From NCBI RefSeq assembly GCF_024029675.1, contig NZ_CP097121.1:1302001-1366000 (forward strand): a stretch of DNA of 64,000 nucleotides, written 5' to 3'. This document shows positions 1 through 7,497 of the stretch, one piece after another; position 1 is the stretch's first letter; each line of letters starts with the position of its first letter. The translations under genes and the position numbers were made by a program. Under the pieces are notes generated by a model. The model searched no databases. It saw only the letters and a program-made list of their open reading frames with translations, and was not told the origin of the DNA. The stretch is from Fructilactobacillus carniphilus (lineage in GTDB: Bacteria > Bacillota > Bacilli > Lactobacillales > Lactobacillaceae).

Positions 1-123
1 CATGAGCTCCAAGTCTTGGTGGGCATCTGGTTGTTTTGGACTGGCTTGACTGTGAATACTAAATGTCAAGGAAAAAATCATGATGGTACCTAGGCTAATT
101 AGTAATTTGAGGAATTTATTCAT
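1..123 (-). CDS. Secreted protein, N-terminal fragment (runs off the window)
   Basis: The first 41 codons of a gene that continues beyond the left edge. The reading frame opens with a typical Gram-positive signal peptide: MNKFLK, then a hydrophobic stretch of about 16 residues (LLISLGTIMIFSLTF), then a plausible signal-peptidase I site after S-Q-A, around residue 27. A Shine-Dalgarno (AGAAAGGA) lies about 7 bases upstream of the ATG. The mature part seen here is polar and gives no family clue. It lies 44 bases downstream of the acetyltransferase on the same strand with no visible terminator between them, so the two may be co-transcribed. Function is unknown. Confidence 0.6.
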   Translation of the reverse strand, partial: MNKFLKLLISLGTIMIFSLTFSIHSQASPKQPDAHQDLELM

Positions 124-167
124 GGTAAGTTCCTTTCTAAGAATTGTCGAATCTGATTGCTGAACCA

Positions 168-713
168 TTAAGCTTCGTCTACTTGTTTTATAACTTGAGC
201 GGGACTGCCGACGGCGATTGACAATGGGGGCACGTCCTTAGTTACCAAACTATTGGCTCCAATAATTGCACCGGCTCCAATTGTGACACCGGGAAGAACT
301 GTGACGTTAGCTCCAAGCCATACGTCGTCCTCAAGCGTAACGGGAGCTAGTTCTAGACTGCGCCGGTTGGCTACTGGTTGAGCATGGTTAACACTAATTA
401 GAGTTACATTAGGTCCTAGTAAGCAACGATCACCAATGGTAATGCTACCTAGGTCGACGAACATGGCATTTTTATTGATAAATCCTTCCTTTCCGATTTT
501 AATGTTGCGGCCAAAGTCAGATTCAAACGGAACGTTGATTTCTGTGCTGGCTGGAATGGGGTTTCCGGTAATTTTAGTTAATAGTTCTCTAATTTCTGCT
601 TGCGAATGGCACTTTACATTAAGATTTTGGATGAGTGCTTCGTTAGCAGTTTTAATTCTTTGAATCTCTGCAAACTTAAGACTGTTTTGGTCAATGATTT
701 GGAATTTAGACAT
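168..713 (-). CDS. Sugar/maltose O-acetyltransferase family (left-handed beta-helix)
   Basis: A 181-residue acetyltransferase of the LacA/Maa/NodL type, which transfers acetyl groups from acetyl-CoA to sugars in the cytosol. The N-terminal 60 residues correspond to the helical maltose-acetyltransferase cap. From about residue 65 onward there are hexapeptide repeats (I-G-K-E-G, I-G-D-R-C, L-G-P-N-V, L-G-A-N-V, I-G-A-G-A) typical of the left-handed beta-helix. The catalytic His is most likely in the V-N-H-A motif near residue 109. GGAGG lies 8 bases before the ATG. It is divergent from a LysR regulator, the classic arrangement for a regulator and its target. The substrate cannot be read from sequence. 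Confidence 0.85.
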   Translation of the reverse strand: MSKFQIIDQNSLKFAEIQRIKTANEALIQNLNVKCHSQAEIRELLTKITGNPIPASTEINVPFESDFGRNIKIGKEGFINKNAMFVDLGSITIGDRCLLGPNVTLISVNHAQPVANRRSLELAPVTLEDDVWLGANVTVLPGVTIGAGAIIGANSLVTKDVPPLSIAVGSPAQVIKQVDEA

Positions 714-802
714 CTGAAAGTCCTCCTTTAGTTGTTGTTGAATTAGCTTTAGTGTAAGGGTGGTAGTGAATGATGTCTAATTCCTATTTTAAATAGTAAA
801 CT

Positions 803-817
803 ATGCTTAAAAAGCAT
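803..817. promoter_or_regulatory. Perfect inverted repeat in the LysR/acetyltransferase intergenic region
   Basis: The sequence ATGCTT-AAA-AAGCAT is a perfect 6-bp inverted repeat with a 3-bp centre, 16 bases before the lysR start. LysR-type regulators commonly bind interrupted dyads (T-N11-A) between divergent genes, so this is a candidate autoregulatory operator. That role is inference. Confidence 0.4.
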
Positions 818-832
818 AATTGGGAGAAGAAC

Positions 833-1717
833 ATGGAAATTAGGGTGTTACGTTATTTTTTGAGCATTGTGCAAACGGGTAATATTTCCAAAAGTGCCCA
901 GCAACTGCACTTGTCACAACCGACCATTTCGCGGCAAATTCATCAACTCGAAGCAGAGTTAGGGGTGCCACTATTTGTAAGAGAATCAGGGCGGTTAACT
1001 TTAACTAGGACGGGAACTTATCTAGCCGAACAGGCGGAAAAAATCGTTAGTTTAGCTGATCAAACTCTAATTAATGCTCATCAACACAATCAACTTGCCG
1101 GACTGGTTACGATTGGTAGTGGTGAATCAAATCATTTATTAGAATTGGCCCAAATAATTAAGCACCTGCAGCAAACGAAGCCACAGGTGCATTTTCAGAT
1201 TACGAGTATGGATGCCGATGCGGTTGCAGTAGAACTAGAGAACGGCACGCTTGATTTTGGGGTGATGATGGGAGCGATTGACACCAAACTATATGATTTT
1301 AAAACGTTACATGGTTGTGGCAGATGGGGGATTTTGGCTCCCCGCACCAGTCCGTTGGCGCAAAAGGAGTCGATAACTGCTACTGATCTGACCGACGTTC
1401 CGTTAATCATGTCGCAACAACAGGAAAGCTTGAATCGCCTAAATCAATGGTGGGGTCATTCATTTGCCCCGCAACAAATTGTGGCAACCTATAACTTGTT
1501 GTATAATGCTAGTTTACTGGTTCAAGCGGGGGTCGGCTATGCGGTCTGCATTGATAAAATTGTGAATGTGAAGGAAAGCGATTTGACTTTTATCCCCTTG
1601 ACGCCCCGTTTGGATAGTCCGGCTCAGGTAGTTTGGCTCAAAAAACGGTCTTTATCACCGGCGGCCCAGGCCTTTAAGGAACTGTTAGTAACGGGTGAAT
1701 CTGGAACTGAAAGCTAA
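833..1717 (+). CDS. LysR family transcriptional regulator
   Basis: A 294-residue LysR-type regulator. Residues 1-60 form the winged HTH (the V-L-R-Y-F start, S-K-S-A-Q-Q-L-H-L-S-Q-P-T-I-S-R recognition helix, LEAELGVPLF wing). Residues 90-290 form the periplasmic-binding-like effector domain. An earlier in-frame ATG at 803 exists, but the ATG at 833 is preferred because it follows GGGAGAAG at the right distance and begins exactly at the family N-terminus. It is divergent from the acetyltransferase, which is its most likely target, and its stop is 4 bases from the stop of the convergent MFS gene. The effector is unknown. Confidence 0.85.
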   Translation: MEIRVLRYFLSIVQTGNISKSAQQLHLSQPTISRQIHQLEAELGVPLFVRESGRLTLTRTGTYLAEQAEKIVSLADQTLINAHQHNQLAGLVTIGSGESNHLLELAQIIKHLQQTKPQVHFQITSMDADAVAVELENGTLDFGVMMGAIDTKLYDFKTLHGCGRWGILAPRTSPLAQKESITATDLTDVPLIMSQQQESLNRLNQWWGHSFAPQQIVATYNLLYNASLLVQAGVGYAVCIDKIVNVKESDLTFIPLTPRLDSPAQVVWLKKRSLSPAAQAFKELLVTGESGTES

Positions 1718-1721
1718 CTAA

Positions 1722-3209
1722 TTATTTCATTTTCAGAGGTTGATGGCGTGGATCCAGAAGATTGATGAGAATAATGACCACCATAATCAAAGTGCAGAGA
1801 AAGAAGACATGGTGAAACGCGGTTAAAAGAATTTGGTCTAAGTTATGAGTTTGCGTCATGGAGATTTTTAACTTGGCCATGTTTTTGGCAGCAACTGCTT
1901 GATTTAAAAGGGAATGACTAATGCTTGGATGCTGTCGTTGCCCGCTGTTAATTGTCAGATTAAAGATAAAACCGAACAGACCGGTCATGATGGTCTGACC
2001 TAATGTTCGGCCGAGGGTAATCATGGAGGAGGCCGTTCCGACATCGGTTTCTGGGACCTCCGCCTGTGCGACAACGGTATTCATGGTGATGATGATTCCG
2101 AGTCCCGCTCCGGTTACCCCGGCGATGATGTAAAACATCAGGAGAGGAAAAGTAGTGGAACTAAAGATTAGCGTTAGATAGAACGCCAGCTGCACGATAA
2201 CGATGGGACTGGTAATGCGCTTGGGCGCCCAGCGTTTCATTAGGGCACTCACGCTAAACGAAGTCAATAACCAGGCGATGGGACTGGGCGTGATTGCTAA
2301 GCCGGCCACGGTGGCGCTGACTCGATAGATGGATTGCAACCAAATGGGAAAATAAATTTGAAAGCCGAACTGCATGCCACTCAAAAAGAGGGCGGTGAGG
2401 ATTTGAATCGTAAAGGTGCGATTGTGAAAAAGCGTTAGCGGAATGATGGGATTGGTTGCGTGGCTTTCGGCGCGGATGAAGCAGCTAAGTGCAACTAGGA
2501 AAAGTAGGAGCACGGAAATTAACGTAATCCAGTTAATCTGCTGATTACTTAGTAATTGTAATAAGCTCAGGAGGGTCATTAGACTAATTGCTAACCAGCA
2601 ACTTCCCCGCCAATCGAGTTTTAAAGTAGTGGTTGGCTGGGCTGATTCCTGATAACCGGCGTAAATTAAGCCGAAGACGAGCATTCCTAAGGGCACGTTG
2701 ATAAAGAAAATCCAGTGCCAGCTCAATTGGTCGACCAAAAAGCCACCCAATAGGGGACCGATTAACGCTGAAATACCCCAGGCGGTATTGTTCCAAGCCA
2801 TCATGGTGGATCGTTCCGAAAGTGGGAAAGTATCGGCAATCAGGGTGAAGGTAATCGGCATTACTGCTCCCGCACCGAGTCCCTGCAGGGCCCGTGCGCC
2901 GATTAAAACGGGAAGGTTGGGAGCCAGCCCGCTGGCCAGTGAGCCCAGGGTGAAACAACTTAAGCCAATTAAAAAGACGGGTTTCCGGCCCCAATGATCA
3001 CTGAGATTTCCGTAAATAGGCGTACTGAGCGTGGTCGTAAGTAAATAGGCCGTGAACACCCAACTTTGCCAGGCCAAGCCGTGTAACGAACTTAAAATCG
3101 AGGGCAACGCGGTCGTGACGATGGTGGTTTCTACGGAAGTCATAAAGCTGGCTAATAAAACTGATAACATAATGATACGTTTTCGTTTGTTCCATTGCGT
3201 GTGTAACAT
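1722..3209 (-). CDS. MFS drug-efflux transporter, DHA2 (14-TM) family
   Basis: A 495-residue major facilitator of the EmrB/QacA (DHA2) class, a proton-driven exporter of drugs or other amphipathic compounds in the cytoplasmic membrane. The N-terminal helix carries M-T-S-V-E-T-T-I-V-T-T-A-L-P, a version of the LDxTVVNVALP signature. Motif A (G-N-L-S-D-H-W-G-R-K) follows helix 2, and G-A-G-A-V-M-P antiporter-type motifs and about 14 hydrophobic segments are present. The frame is open 32 codons further upstream, but ATG 3209 is chosen because GGAGG lies 7 bases before it. The neighbouring ArsR-type gene on the same strand is separated by a terminator. The substrate is unknown. Confidence 0.85.
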   Translation of the reverse strand: MLHTQWNKRKRIIMLSVLLASFMTSVETTIVTTALPSILSSLHGLAWQSWVFTAYLLTTTLSTPIYGNLSDHWGRKPVFLIGLSCFTLGSLASGLAPNLPVLIGARALQGLGAGAVMPITFTLIADTFPLSERSTMMAWNNTAWGISALIGPLLGGFLVDQLSWHWIFFINVPLGMLVFGLIYAGYQESAQPTTTLKLDWRGSCWLAISLMTLLSLLQLLSNQQINWITLISVLLLFLVALSCFIRAESHATNPIIPLTLFHNRTFTIQILTALFLSGMQFGFQIYFPIWLQSIYRVSATVAGLAITPSPIAWLLTSFSVSALMKRWAPKRITSPIVIVQLAFYLTLIFSSTTFPLLMFYIIAGVTGAGLGIIITMNTVVAQAEVPETDVGTASSMITLGRTLGQTIMTGLFGFIFNLTINSGQRQHPSISHSLLNQAVAAKNMAKLKISMTQTHNLDQILLTAFHHVFFLCTLIMVVIILINLLDPRHQPLKMK

Positions 3210-3289
3210 TCTTTGCCTCCACTTATTTCGATGATTATCGAACTTTGTGATAAGCATAGTCTGATTGAAGGAAAAACGCAAACAGCCTG

Positions 3290-3315
3290 CTGAATTTAAT
3301 TTCAACAGGCTGTTT
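3290..3315 (-). terminator. Rho-independent terminator after arsR
   Basis: AACAGCCTG(T/C)TGAA arms form a 14-bp stem with one mismatch and a 6-base AT loop, followed by a T-rich run in both orientations. It closes the menB-menE-arsR operon and separates it from the MFS gene. Confidence 0.75.
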
Positions 3316-3594
3316 TTATTTGATGATTTGGTTTAAATGTAGTTGAGCTGCTACGGGCTGGTTAATCGAAAGCAACTTTTCGTGGCCTACCTTGCGCATG
3401 TTGGTAATCCCAGCATGCCGCAAAATTTTGAAATGATAGGACACCGTCGAGATTGCAATGTTGAGCTGATCGCTGACCTCGCCACAGGTTAGTTCTCGAT
3501 CACTTGCCAGCAAAATTTTCAGGATGCGAATCCGATTGGGATCAGCTAGCGCTTTGAAACTTTGGGCAAGTTGGTCGTCGGTAAGTTCGGTCAT
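3316..3594 (-). CDS. ArsR-family winged-helix regulator
   Basis: A 92-residue ArsR-type winged HTH protein: A-L-A-D-P-N-R-I-R-I-L at residues 15-25, the recognition helix A-I-S-T-V-S-Y-H-F-K-I-L-R-H-A-G near 47-62, and a short beta-wing. It has only one Cys (T-C-G-E-V, near residue 37) and lacks both the ELCVC arsenic site and the D-x-H/H-x2-H alpha-5 metal site, so a metal sensor is unlikely. It starts 15 bases after the menE stop with AAAGGAG before the ATG, and ends at a terminator, so it is the last gene of the menB-menE operon. It may autoregulate that operon or act on the downstream MFS gene; both are inference. Confidence 0.8.
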   Translation of the reverse strand: MTELTDDQLAQSFKALADPNRIRILKILLASDRELTCGEVSDQLNIAISTVSYHFKILRHAGITNMRKVGHEKLLSINQPVAAQLHLNQIIK

Positions 3595-3609
3595 GAGGAT
3601 GCTCCTTTG

Positions 3610-5064
3610 TTAACGGTAAGGTTCTTGATGATTCTTTTTCAACCACCTTACCAATTCCACTCGTTGTAACTTTCCGTTCGCAGTCTTAGGTAGATGGTCA
3701 ACCAAGTGCAATTCTTTGGGGAACTTATACTTGGCCAATTTACCGGTGAGAAACTGATGGATTTCTTCCAAGTTCCAGGCCTGGTCAGTCACCAGAAAGG
3801 CGACTGGAATGGAGCCCCAGGTCGCATCGGTTTTTCCAACAACGGCACTTTCTTGCACACACGGTAGTTGATTCAATAACTGCTCGATTTCATGAGGATA
3901 GATGTTTTCGCCCCCGGAAATGATGAGTTCGGTGAGACGACTTTTAACGTACAAAAAACCTTCTTCATCAATGTAGCCGAGGTCCCCCGTCCGAAACCAG
4001 CCAGCTGCCGTTGTTTTCTCCGCCAGTCGTTGCGGTTGATTGAGGTAACCGGGCGTTAGGTTATCACCCTTGAGGAGAATTTCACCCACCTGGTTGGGTT
4101 GCTCGGTGTCTGCAATCTTTAAACTAACCGGGAAGAGGGGTTTTCCAACCGCTCCCAGTTTCCGTTGGGCATCGTCTGGATTCAGTGCCACCACCTGTGA
4201 GGACGTTTCCGTCATCCCGTAGGACTGGATGACCGGAATTTGATGGTGGTCACATTGGTCGAGGGTCGCTTGATCAATTACGCCGCCCCCCAGAAGCATG
4301 TAGCTAAAGTGGTTATCGTAAGGTTCGTGCTTTTCCGCCAGTAACTTTTTGAGCATGTAGGGGACCACCGAAATGATGGTGCCTCGCCCGTGCACCAAGT
4401 CCTGGTTAATCGCCAGCGGGTCAAAATGTTCGTAGAGTCGGACCGGCATTCCGTACAACAGACTCCGCATCACGATTGAAAGGCCGCTGATGTGATACAA
4501 CGGGACGGCACAAATCCAGCAATCGGATTCCGTGACCGGCAGGTTTAGTTCAGCGCCCATCGCACTAGTCCAGTGGTTCCGATAGCTTTGACAAACACCT
4601 TTGGGGCGCCCGGTCGTGCCCGACGTGTACATAATGCTTGCTAACGCATCGAGCTCCGTTGGCTGTGCTGACCAATTTAACTGAGGTTGCCACTCGAGTT
4701 GATCAAGGACGATTAGTTTCACGTTAGCTACGTTCTGTAACTGTGGCAGAAATTTCTGCGTGGTTAAAATGGTCTGCACCTGGGCATCTTCAATTTGATA
4801 CTGCAGTTCGGGAGTGGTCAGGTGTTTATTTAAACACACAATCGGTTCGCCGAGTTGATGCAACGCTAGGATACCAAAGTAAAGATTTGGCGTGTTATTG
4901 CCTAGGATGGCGACCCGCCCGGGCTTTGCTAGTCGGGATTGCAAGGTCGCACAGAGACCGTTCACTTGTTGTTGAAGGTCTTGAAAGGTCCACGTCTGCT
5001 CGTGAAAGGACAGTGCTAGGCGATGGGGCGTTAGTTGTGTTCGTTTTTGGAGCCAATTATCCAT
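3610..5064 (-). CDS. menE: o-Succinylbenzoate-CoA ligase (MenE)
   Basis: A 484-residue ANL-superfamily adenylating enzyme that activates o-succinylbenzoate to its CoA thioester in menaquinone synthesis. Visible motifs, in order: the P-loop M-Y-T-S-G-T-T-G-R-P-K-G, Y-G-M-T-E-T-S-S, the hinge region T-G-D-L-G-Y-I-D-E-E-G, I-I-S-G-G-E-N-I-Y-P-H-E-I-E, and the C-terminal catalytic Lys in K-T-A-N-G-K-L-Q-R. Length is normal for MenE. It lies 14 bases after menB and 15 before arsR on the same strand, which strongly favours MenE over other acyl-CoA ligases. Confidence 0.92.
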   Translation of the reverse strand: MDNWLQKRTQLTPHRLALSFHEQTWTFQDLQQQVNGLCATLQSRLAKPGRVAILGNNTPNLYFGILALHQLGEPIVCLNKHLTTPELQYQIEDAQVQTILTTQKFLPQLQNVANVKLIVLDQLEWQPQLNWSAQPTELDALASIMYTSGTTGRPKGVCQSYRNHWTSAMGAELNLPVTESDCWICAVPLYHISGLSIVMRSLLYGMPVRLYEHFDPLAINQDLVHGRGTIISVVPYMLKKLLAEKHEPYDNHFSYMLLGGGVIDQATLDQCDHHQIPVIQSYGMTETSSQVVALNPDDAQRKLGAVGKPLFPVSLKIADTEQPNQVGEILLKGDNLTPGYLNQPQRLAEKTTAAGWFRTGDLGYIDEEGFLYVKSRLTELIISGGENIYPHEIEQLLNQLPCVQESAVVGKTDATWGSIPVAFLVTDQAWNLEEIHQFLTGKLAKYKFPKELHLVDHLPKTANGKLQRVELVRWLKKNHQEPYR

Positions 5065-5078
5065 TGTAAACCTGGTTT

Positions 5079-5900
5079 CTAGGGAAATTTAGGAAATTGG
5101 TTAAAGTTTGGTTTCCGCTTTTCCAAAAAGGCGTCGCGGCCTTCTTTGGCTTCGTCACTGGTGTAGTACAGCAGGGTGGAATCACCTGCCAGCTGTTGAA
5201 TCCCGGCCAATCCATCGGTCGCGGCGTTCATGGAAGCCTTGATTAACCGTAATGCCATGGGTGAACGTTGTAAGAGCACGTCACACCAGTCGAGGGTCTC
5301 TTGTTCCACATCATCTAACGGCACAACCTTGTTGATCCAGCCCATTTGAAAGGCTTCATCAGCGGTGTAGGTCTTGCACGTGAACCAGACTTCTTTGGCC
5401 CGTTTGATGCCAATCGTGTCGGCCAGTAAGCCCGATCCGTAGCCCCCGTCGAAACTACCGACTTTGGGACCGGATTGCGCAAACTTCGCGTTGTCAGCGG
5501 CAATCGTCAGGTCACACACGAGCTGTAAGACGTTTCCGCCTCCCACGGACCAACCGCGAACCATTGCAATCACCGGCTTAGGAATGACCCGGATGAGGTG
5601 TTGCAGGTCCAGCACGTTTAAGCGGGGAATGTGGTCACTGCCGACGTAGCCACCGTTCCCACGGACCCCTTGGTCGCCACCGGAACAGAAGGCAAGGTCA
5701 CCTTGGCCGGTTAAAATAATCACGCCGATGGTTTCGTCGTCTCGGCATTGCGCAAAAGCGTCAATCATTTCGTTGACGGTTTGGGGGGTAAAGGCGTTGC
5801 GTTTTTCCGGCCGGTTAATCGTAATTTTTGCAACTTTATCGCGACGTTCAAATAGAATATCTTGGTATTGATTCGGAATTGTTTCCCAGGTAGTTGTCAT
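5079..5900 (-). CDS. menB: 1,4-Dihydroxy-2-naphthoyl-CoA synthase (MenB)
   Basis: A 273-residue crotonase-fold enzyme that closes the second ring of the naphthoquinone (o-succinylbenzoyl-CoA to DHNA-CoA). The oxyanion-hole region reads F-C-S-G-G-D-Q and G-W-S-V-G-G-G-N. The MenB-specific stretch [10 protein letters not shown] and the C-terminal signature [10 protein letters not shown]2-F-P-K-F-P are both present, which separates it from ordinary enoyl-CoA hydratases. The frame is open upstream, but ATG 5900 follows GGAGG with an 8-base gap and gives the usual MenB N-terminus. First gene of menB-menE-arsR, divergent from the hotdog thioesterase. Confidence 0.95.
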   Translation of the reverse strand: MTTTWETIPNQYQDILFERRDKVAKITINRPEKRNAFTPQTVNEMIDAFAQCRDDETIGVIILTGQGDLAFCSGGDQGVRGNGGYVGSDHIPRLNVLDLQHLIRVIPKPVIAMVRGWSVGGGNVLQLVCDLTIAADNAKFAQSGPKVGSFDGGYGSGLLADTIGIKRAKEVWFTCKTYTADEAFQMGWINKVVPLDDVEQETLDWCDVLLQRSPMALRLIKASMNAATDGLAGIQQLAGDSTLLYYTSDEAKEGRDAFLEKRKPNFNQFPKFP

Positions 5901-5959
5901 AAGAACCTCCAATGGTAATAATGGAATAAAACGGCGACATAACGAAAGTGGTGAAGAAC

Positions 5960-6331
5960 GTGAATTTACTTGAATTATTAAACATCCAAACGGAGCTGGT
6001 AACACCAAAGCGGGTAGTACTCACGCTAGATGTAACCGAACAGGACCAGCAACCCTATGGCTTGATGCACGGCGGAATTAGCTGCGTGCTGGCAGAAACG
6101 GCGGCCAGTATCGGCGCTAATCAACTGCTGGGTGAACACGAAGCAGCTGTAGGCGTCAACATTGAAACGCATCATCTCAAAGCCGTGCGCACCGGTTTAG
6201 TTACGGCCGTGGCAACCCCGCTGCAACAGGGACATCGTCTCCAAGTTTGGCAAGTAAACGTACAGCACCACGACCAGTTGGTCAGTACCAGCACCGTCAC
6301 GTTAACCAAGCAATCGTTAGGCGACCAATAG
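5960..6331 (+). CDS. menI: Hotdog-fold thioesterase, probable DHNA-CoA thioesterase (MenI-like)
   Basis: A 123-residue PaaI/YbgC-like hotdog protein. The core motif [17 protein letters not shown] holds the H-G-G and the catalytic Glu expected for 4-hydroxybenzoyl-CoA thioesterase-type enzymes. Sitting divergently 59 bases from menB, it most likely releases 1,4-dihydroxy-2-naphthoate from DHNA-CoA, the step after MenB; the function is inferred from family plus context. There is no ATG. GTG at 5960 is chosen because GTGGTGAAG resembles a Shine-Dalgarno 8 bases upstream; GTG at 5948 or 5951 is possible. Confidence 0.75.
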   Translation: MNLLELLNIQTELVTPKRVVLTLDVTEQDQQPYGLMHGGISCVLAETAASIGANQLLGEHEAAVGVNIETHHLKAVRTGLVTAVATPLQQGHRLQVWQVNVQHHDQLVSTSTVTLTKQSLGDQ

Positions 6332-6390
6332 TCTTATTTTAGCAAATTCTGGCAGGTTACTTAGGCTTGTAACTAAAATTTAATCCAGTT

Positions 6391-6828
6391 CTAGGAATCC
6401 CATTGCGCCAGTTGTCCTGATAGCGCGGCGCTCAACGCCAGGGCTAGTGGATGGGGCGTCGGTAAGTAACGTCGGATGAGCGGTTGCTGATTCAGCTTAA
6501 TTTCAAAGTAGTTGGAAATGCCAATCGTCCCATTGACACCGGCAATTTGGAGGAGTTGGGGTTGCCACAGTTCTTCCTTAGGAACGGCAGCTAGGACGGG
6601 TGGAAAGGTTGAGGCTGCTTGTTCCATCTCAATCACGAGTAGCACGGGTTTCCACACGACGGGATTTTGGAACAATTCGTTTAACCATTTCTGGGTGATT
6701 GCGTAATCCGGAAGCTGACTGTACTGACCCTGATAGGCACGGGTCAGGTCGACGATGGCAGCGGGAGTGATGTGATTTTGGTGCAAGTACCCTTCGATCA
6801 GGGCAGCAGCGGTTTGTTGCTTATGCAT
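6391..6828 (-). CDS. PgpA/YutG-like protein in the thiamine ECF operon
   Basis: A 145-residue soluble protein that resembles the phosphatidylglycerophosphatase A / YutG domain: an N-terminal L-I-E-G-Y-L-x-N-H-I-T-P-A-A-I helix block, a central L-x-N-P-V-V-W-K-P-V-L stretch, and the segment V-N-G-T-I-G-I-S-N-Y-F, which matches the NVYGSIGFTNFGY-type core of that family. The conserved acidic D-D-I motif near the usual C-terminus is not obvious, so catalytic activity is uncertain. It starts 12 bases after the ECF transmembrane gene with GAGGT before the ATG and is therefore under the TPP riboswitch. A role in dephosphorylating a thiamine-related phosphate is speculation. Confidence 0.5.
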   Translation of the reverse strand: MHKQQTAAALIEGYLHQNHITPAAIVDLTRAYQGQYSQLPDYAITQKWLNELFQNPVVWKPVLLVIEMEQAASTFPPVLAAVPKEELWQPQLLQIAGVNGTIGISNYFEIKLNQQPLIRRYLPTPHPLALALSAALSGQLAQWDS

Positions 6829-6840
6829 GGAGATTACCTC

Positions 6841-7497
6841 CTACGCTGGGGCGAGAAAGAGCACTAGTTGGACCAGGACGAGAGCGCCAACTAGTGTAAT
6901 CCAGTCGCGGTTTGTGACGCGGATGGGCGTGGCAAAGGTTCGCGGTTGATCTTCCACAAACCCTTGTGATTCCATGGCGCGGGCGAGGTGATTGGACCAA
7001 CCGAGGGCCACGACTAAGGCCTTAAAGTAAATCGTGGGCCCCCACGGATGTAATACCTGACCGCGCATGTTACCGCTGGCGCGGATGACTTGCAGTTCCT
7101 GTTGAAACCGCGGGACCAGGTTGATGGCGGCTAAGACTCCGTACACGAACTTGGACGGGACGTGCGCATTTTGTTCTAGCGCTTGGGCTAACTGGATCAT
7201 CGGGGTGGTTAGGGAAAAACCCAAGCCGAGGTACACGTAGGCGTAGAGCCGAGTGAAGAGCACGGTTCCCATGTAGAGACCGTTTGCTCCGTAATAAAGC
7301 TGTGAGAAGAAAATCCCGAGCGCGGGTAGCAGGGCAATTAGGCTAAACGTGAGAACCTTCTTGAGCTGCCGACTTTGTTTCCAAATTAGATAACCAAGGC
7401 AGACGACAATCAGAACTAAATTAATGGTTAGGTTCGGAATCAGCGAGATTTCAAAGGCAATTAGGACAATTAAAAGTAACTTTAAGGCAGGATTCAT
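6841..7497 (-). CDS. ykoC: ECF transporter transmembrane (T) component, YkoC-like
   Basis: A 218-residue integral membrane protein of the EcfT/CbiQ family. Hydrophobic helices fill residues 5-110. The two coupling-helix signatures seen in T components are present as A-S-G-N-M-R-G and A-R-A-M-E-S-Q-G-F, the A-R-G pairs that contact the ATPases, and a last helix lies at the C-terminus. The start codon overlaps the stop of the dual ATPase by one base, implying translational coupling. The operon has a TPP riboswitch, so the transported compound is thiamine or a pyrimidine (HMP) precursor. No S component is encoded in the operon. Confidence 0.85.
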   Translation of the reverse strand: MNPALKLLLIVLIAFEISLIPNLTINLVLIVVCLGYLIWKQSRQLKKVLTFSLIALLPALGIFFSQLYYGANGLYMGTVLFTRLYAYVYLGLGFSLTTPMIQLAQALEQNAHVPSKFVYGVLAAINLVPRFQQELQVIRASGNMRGQVLHPWGPTIYFKALVVALGWSNHLARAMESQGFVEDQPRTFATPIRVTNRDWITLVGALVLVQLVLFLAPA

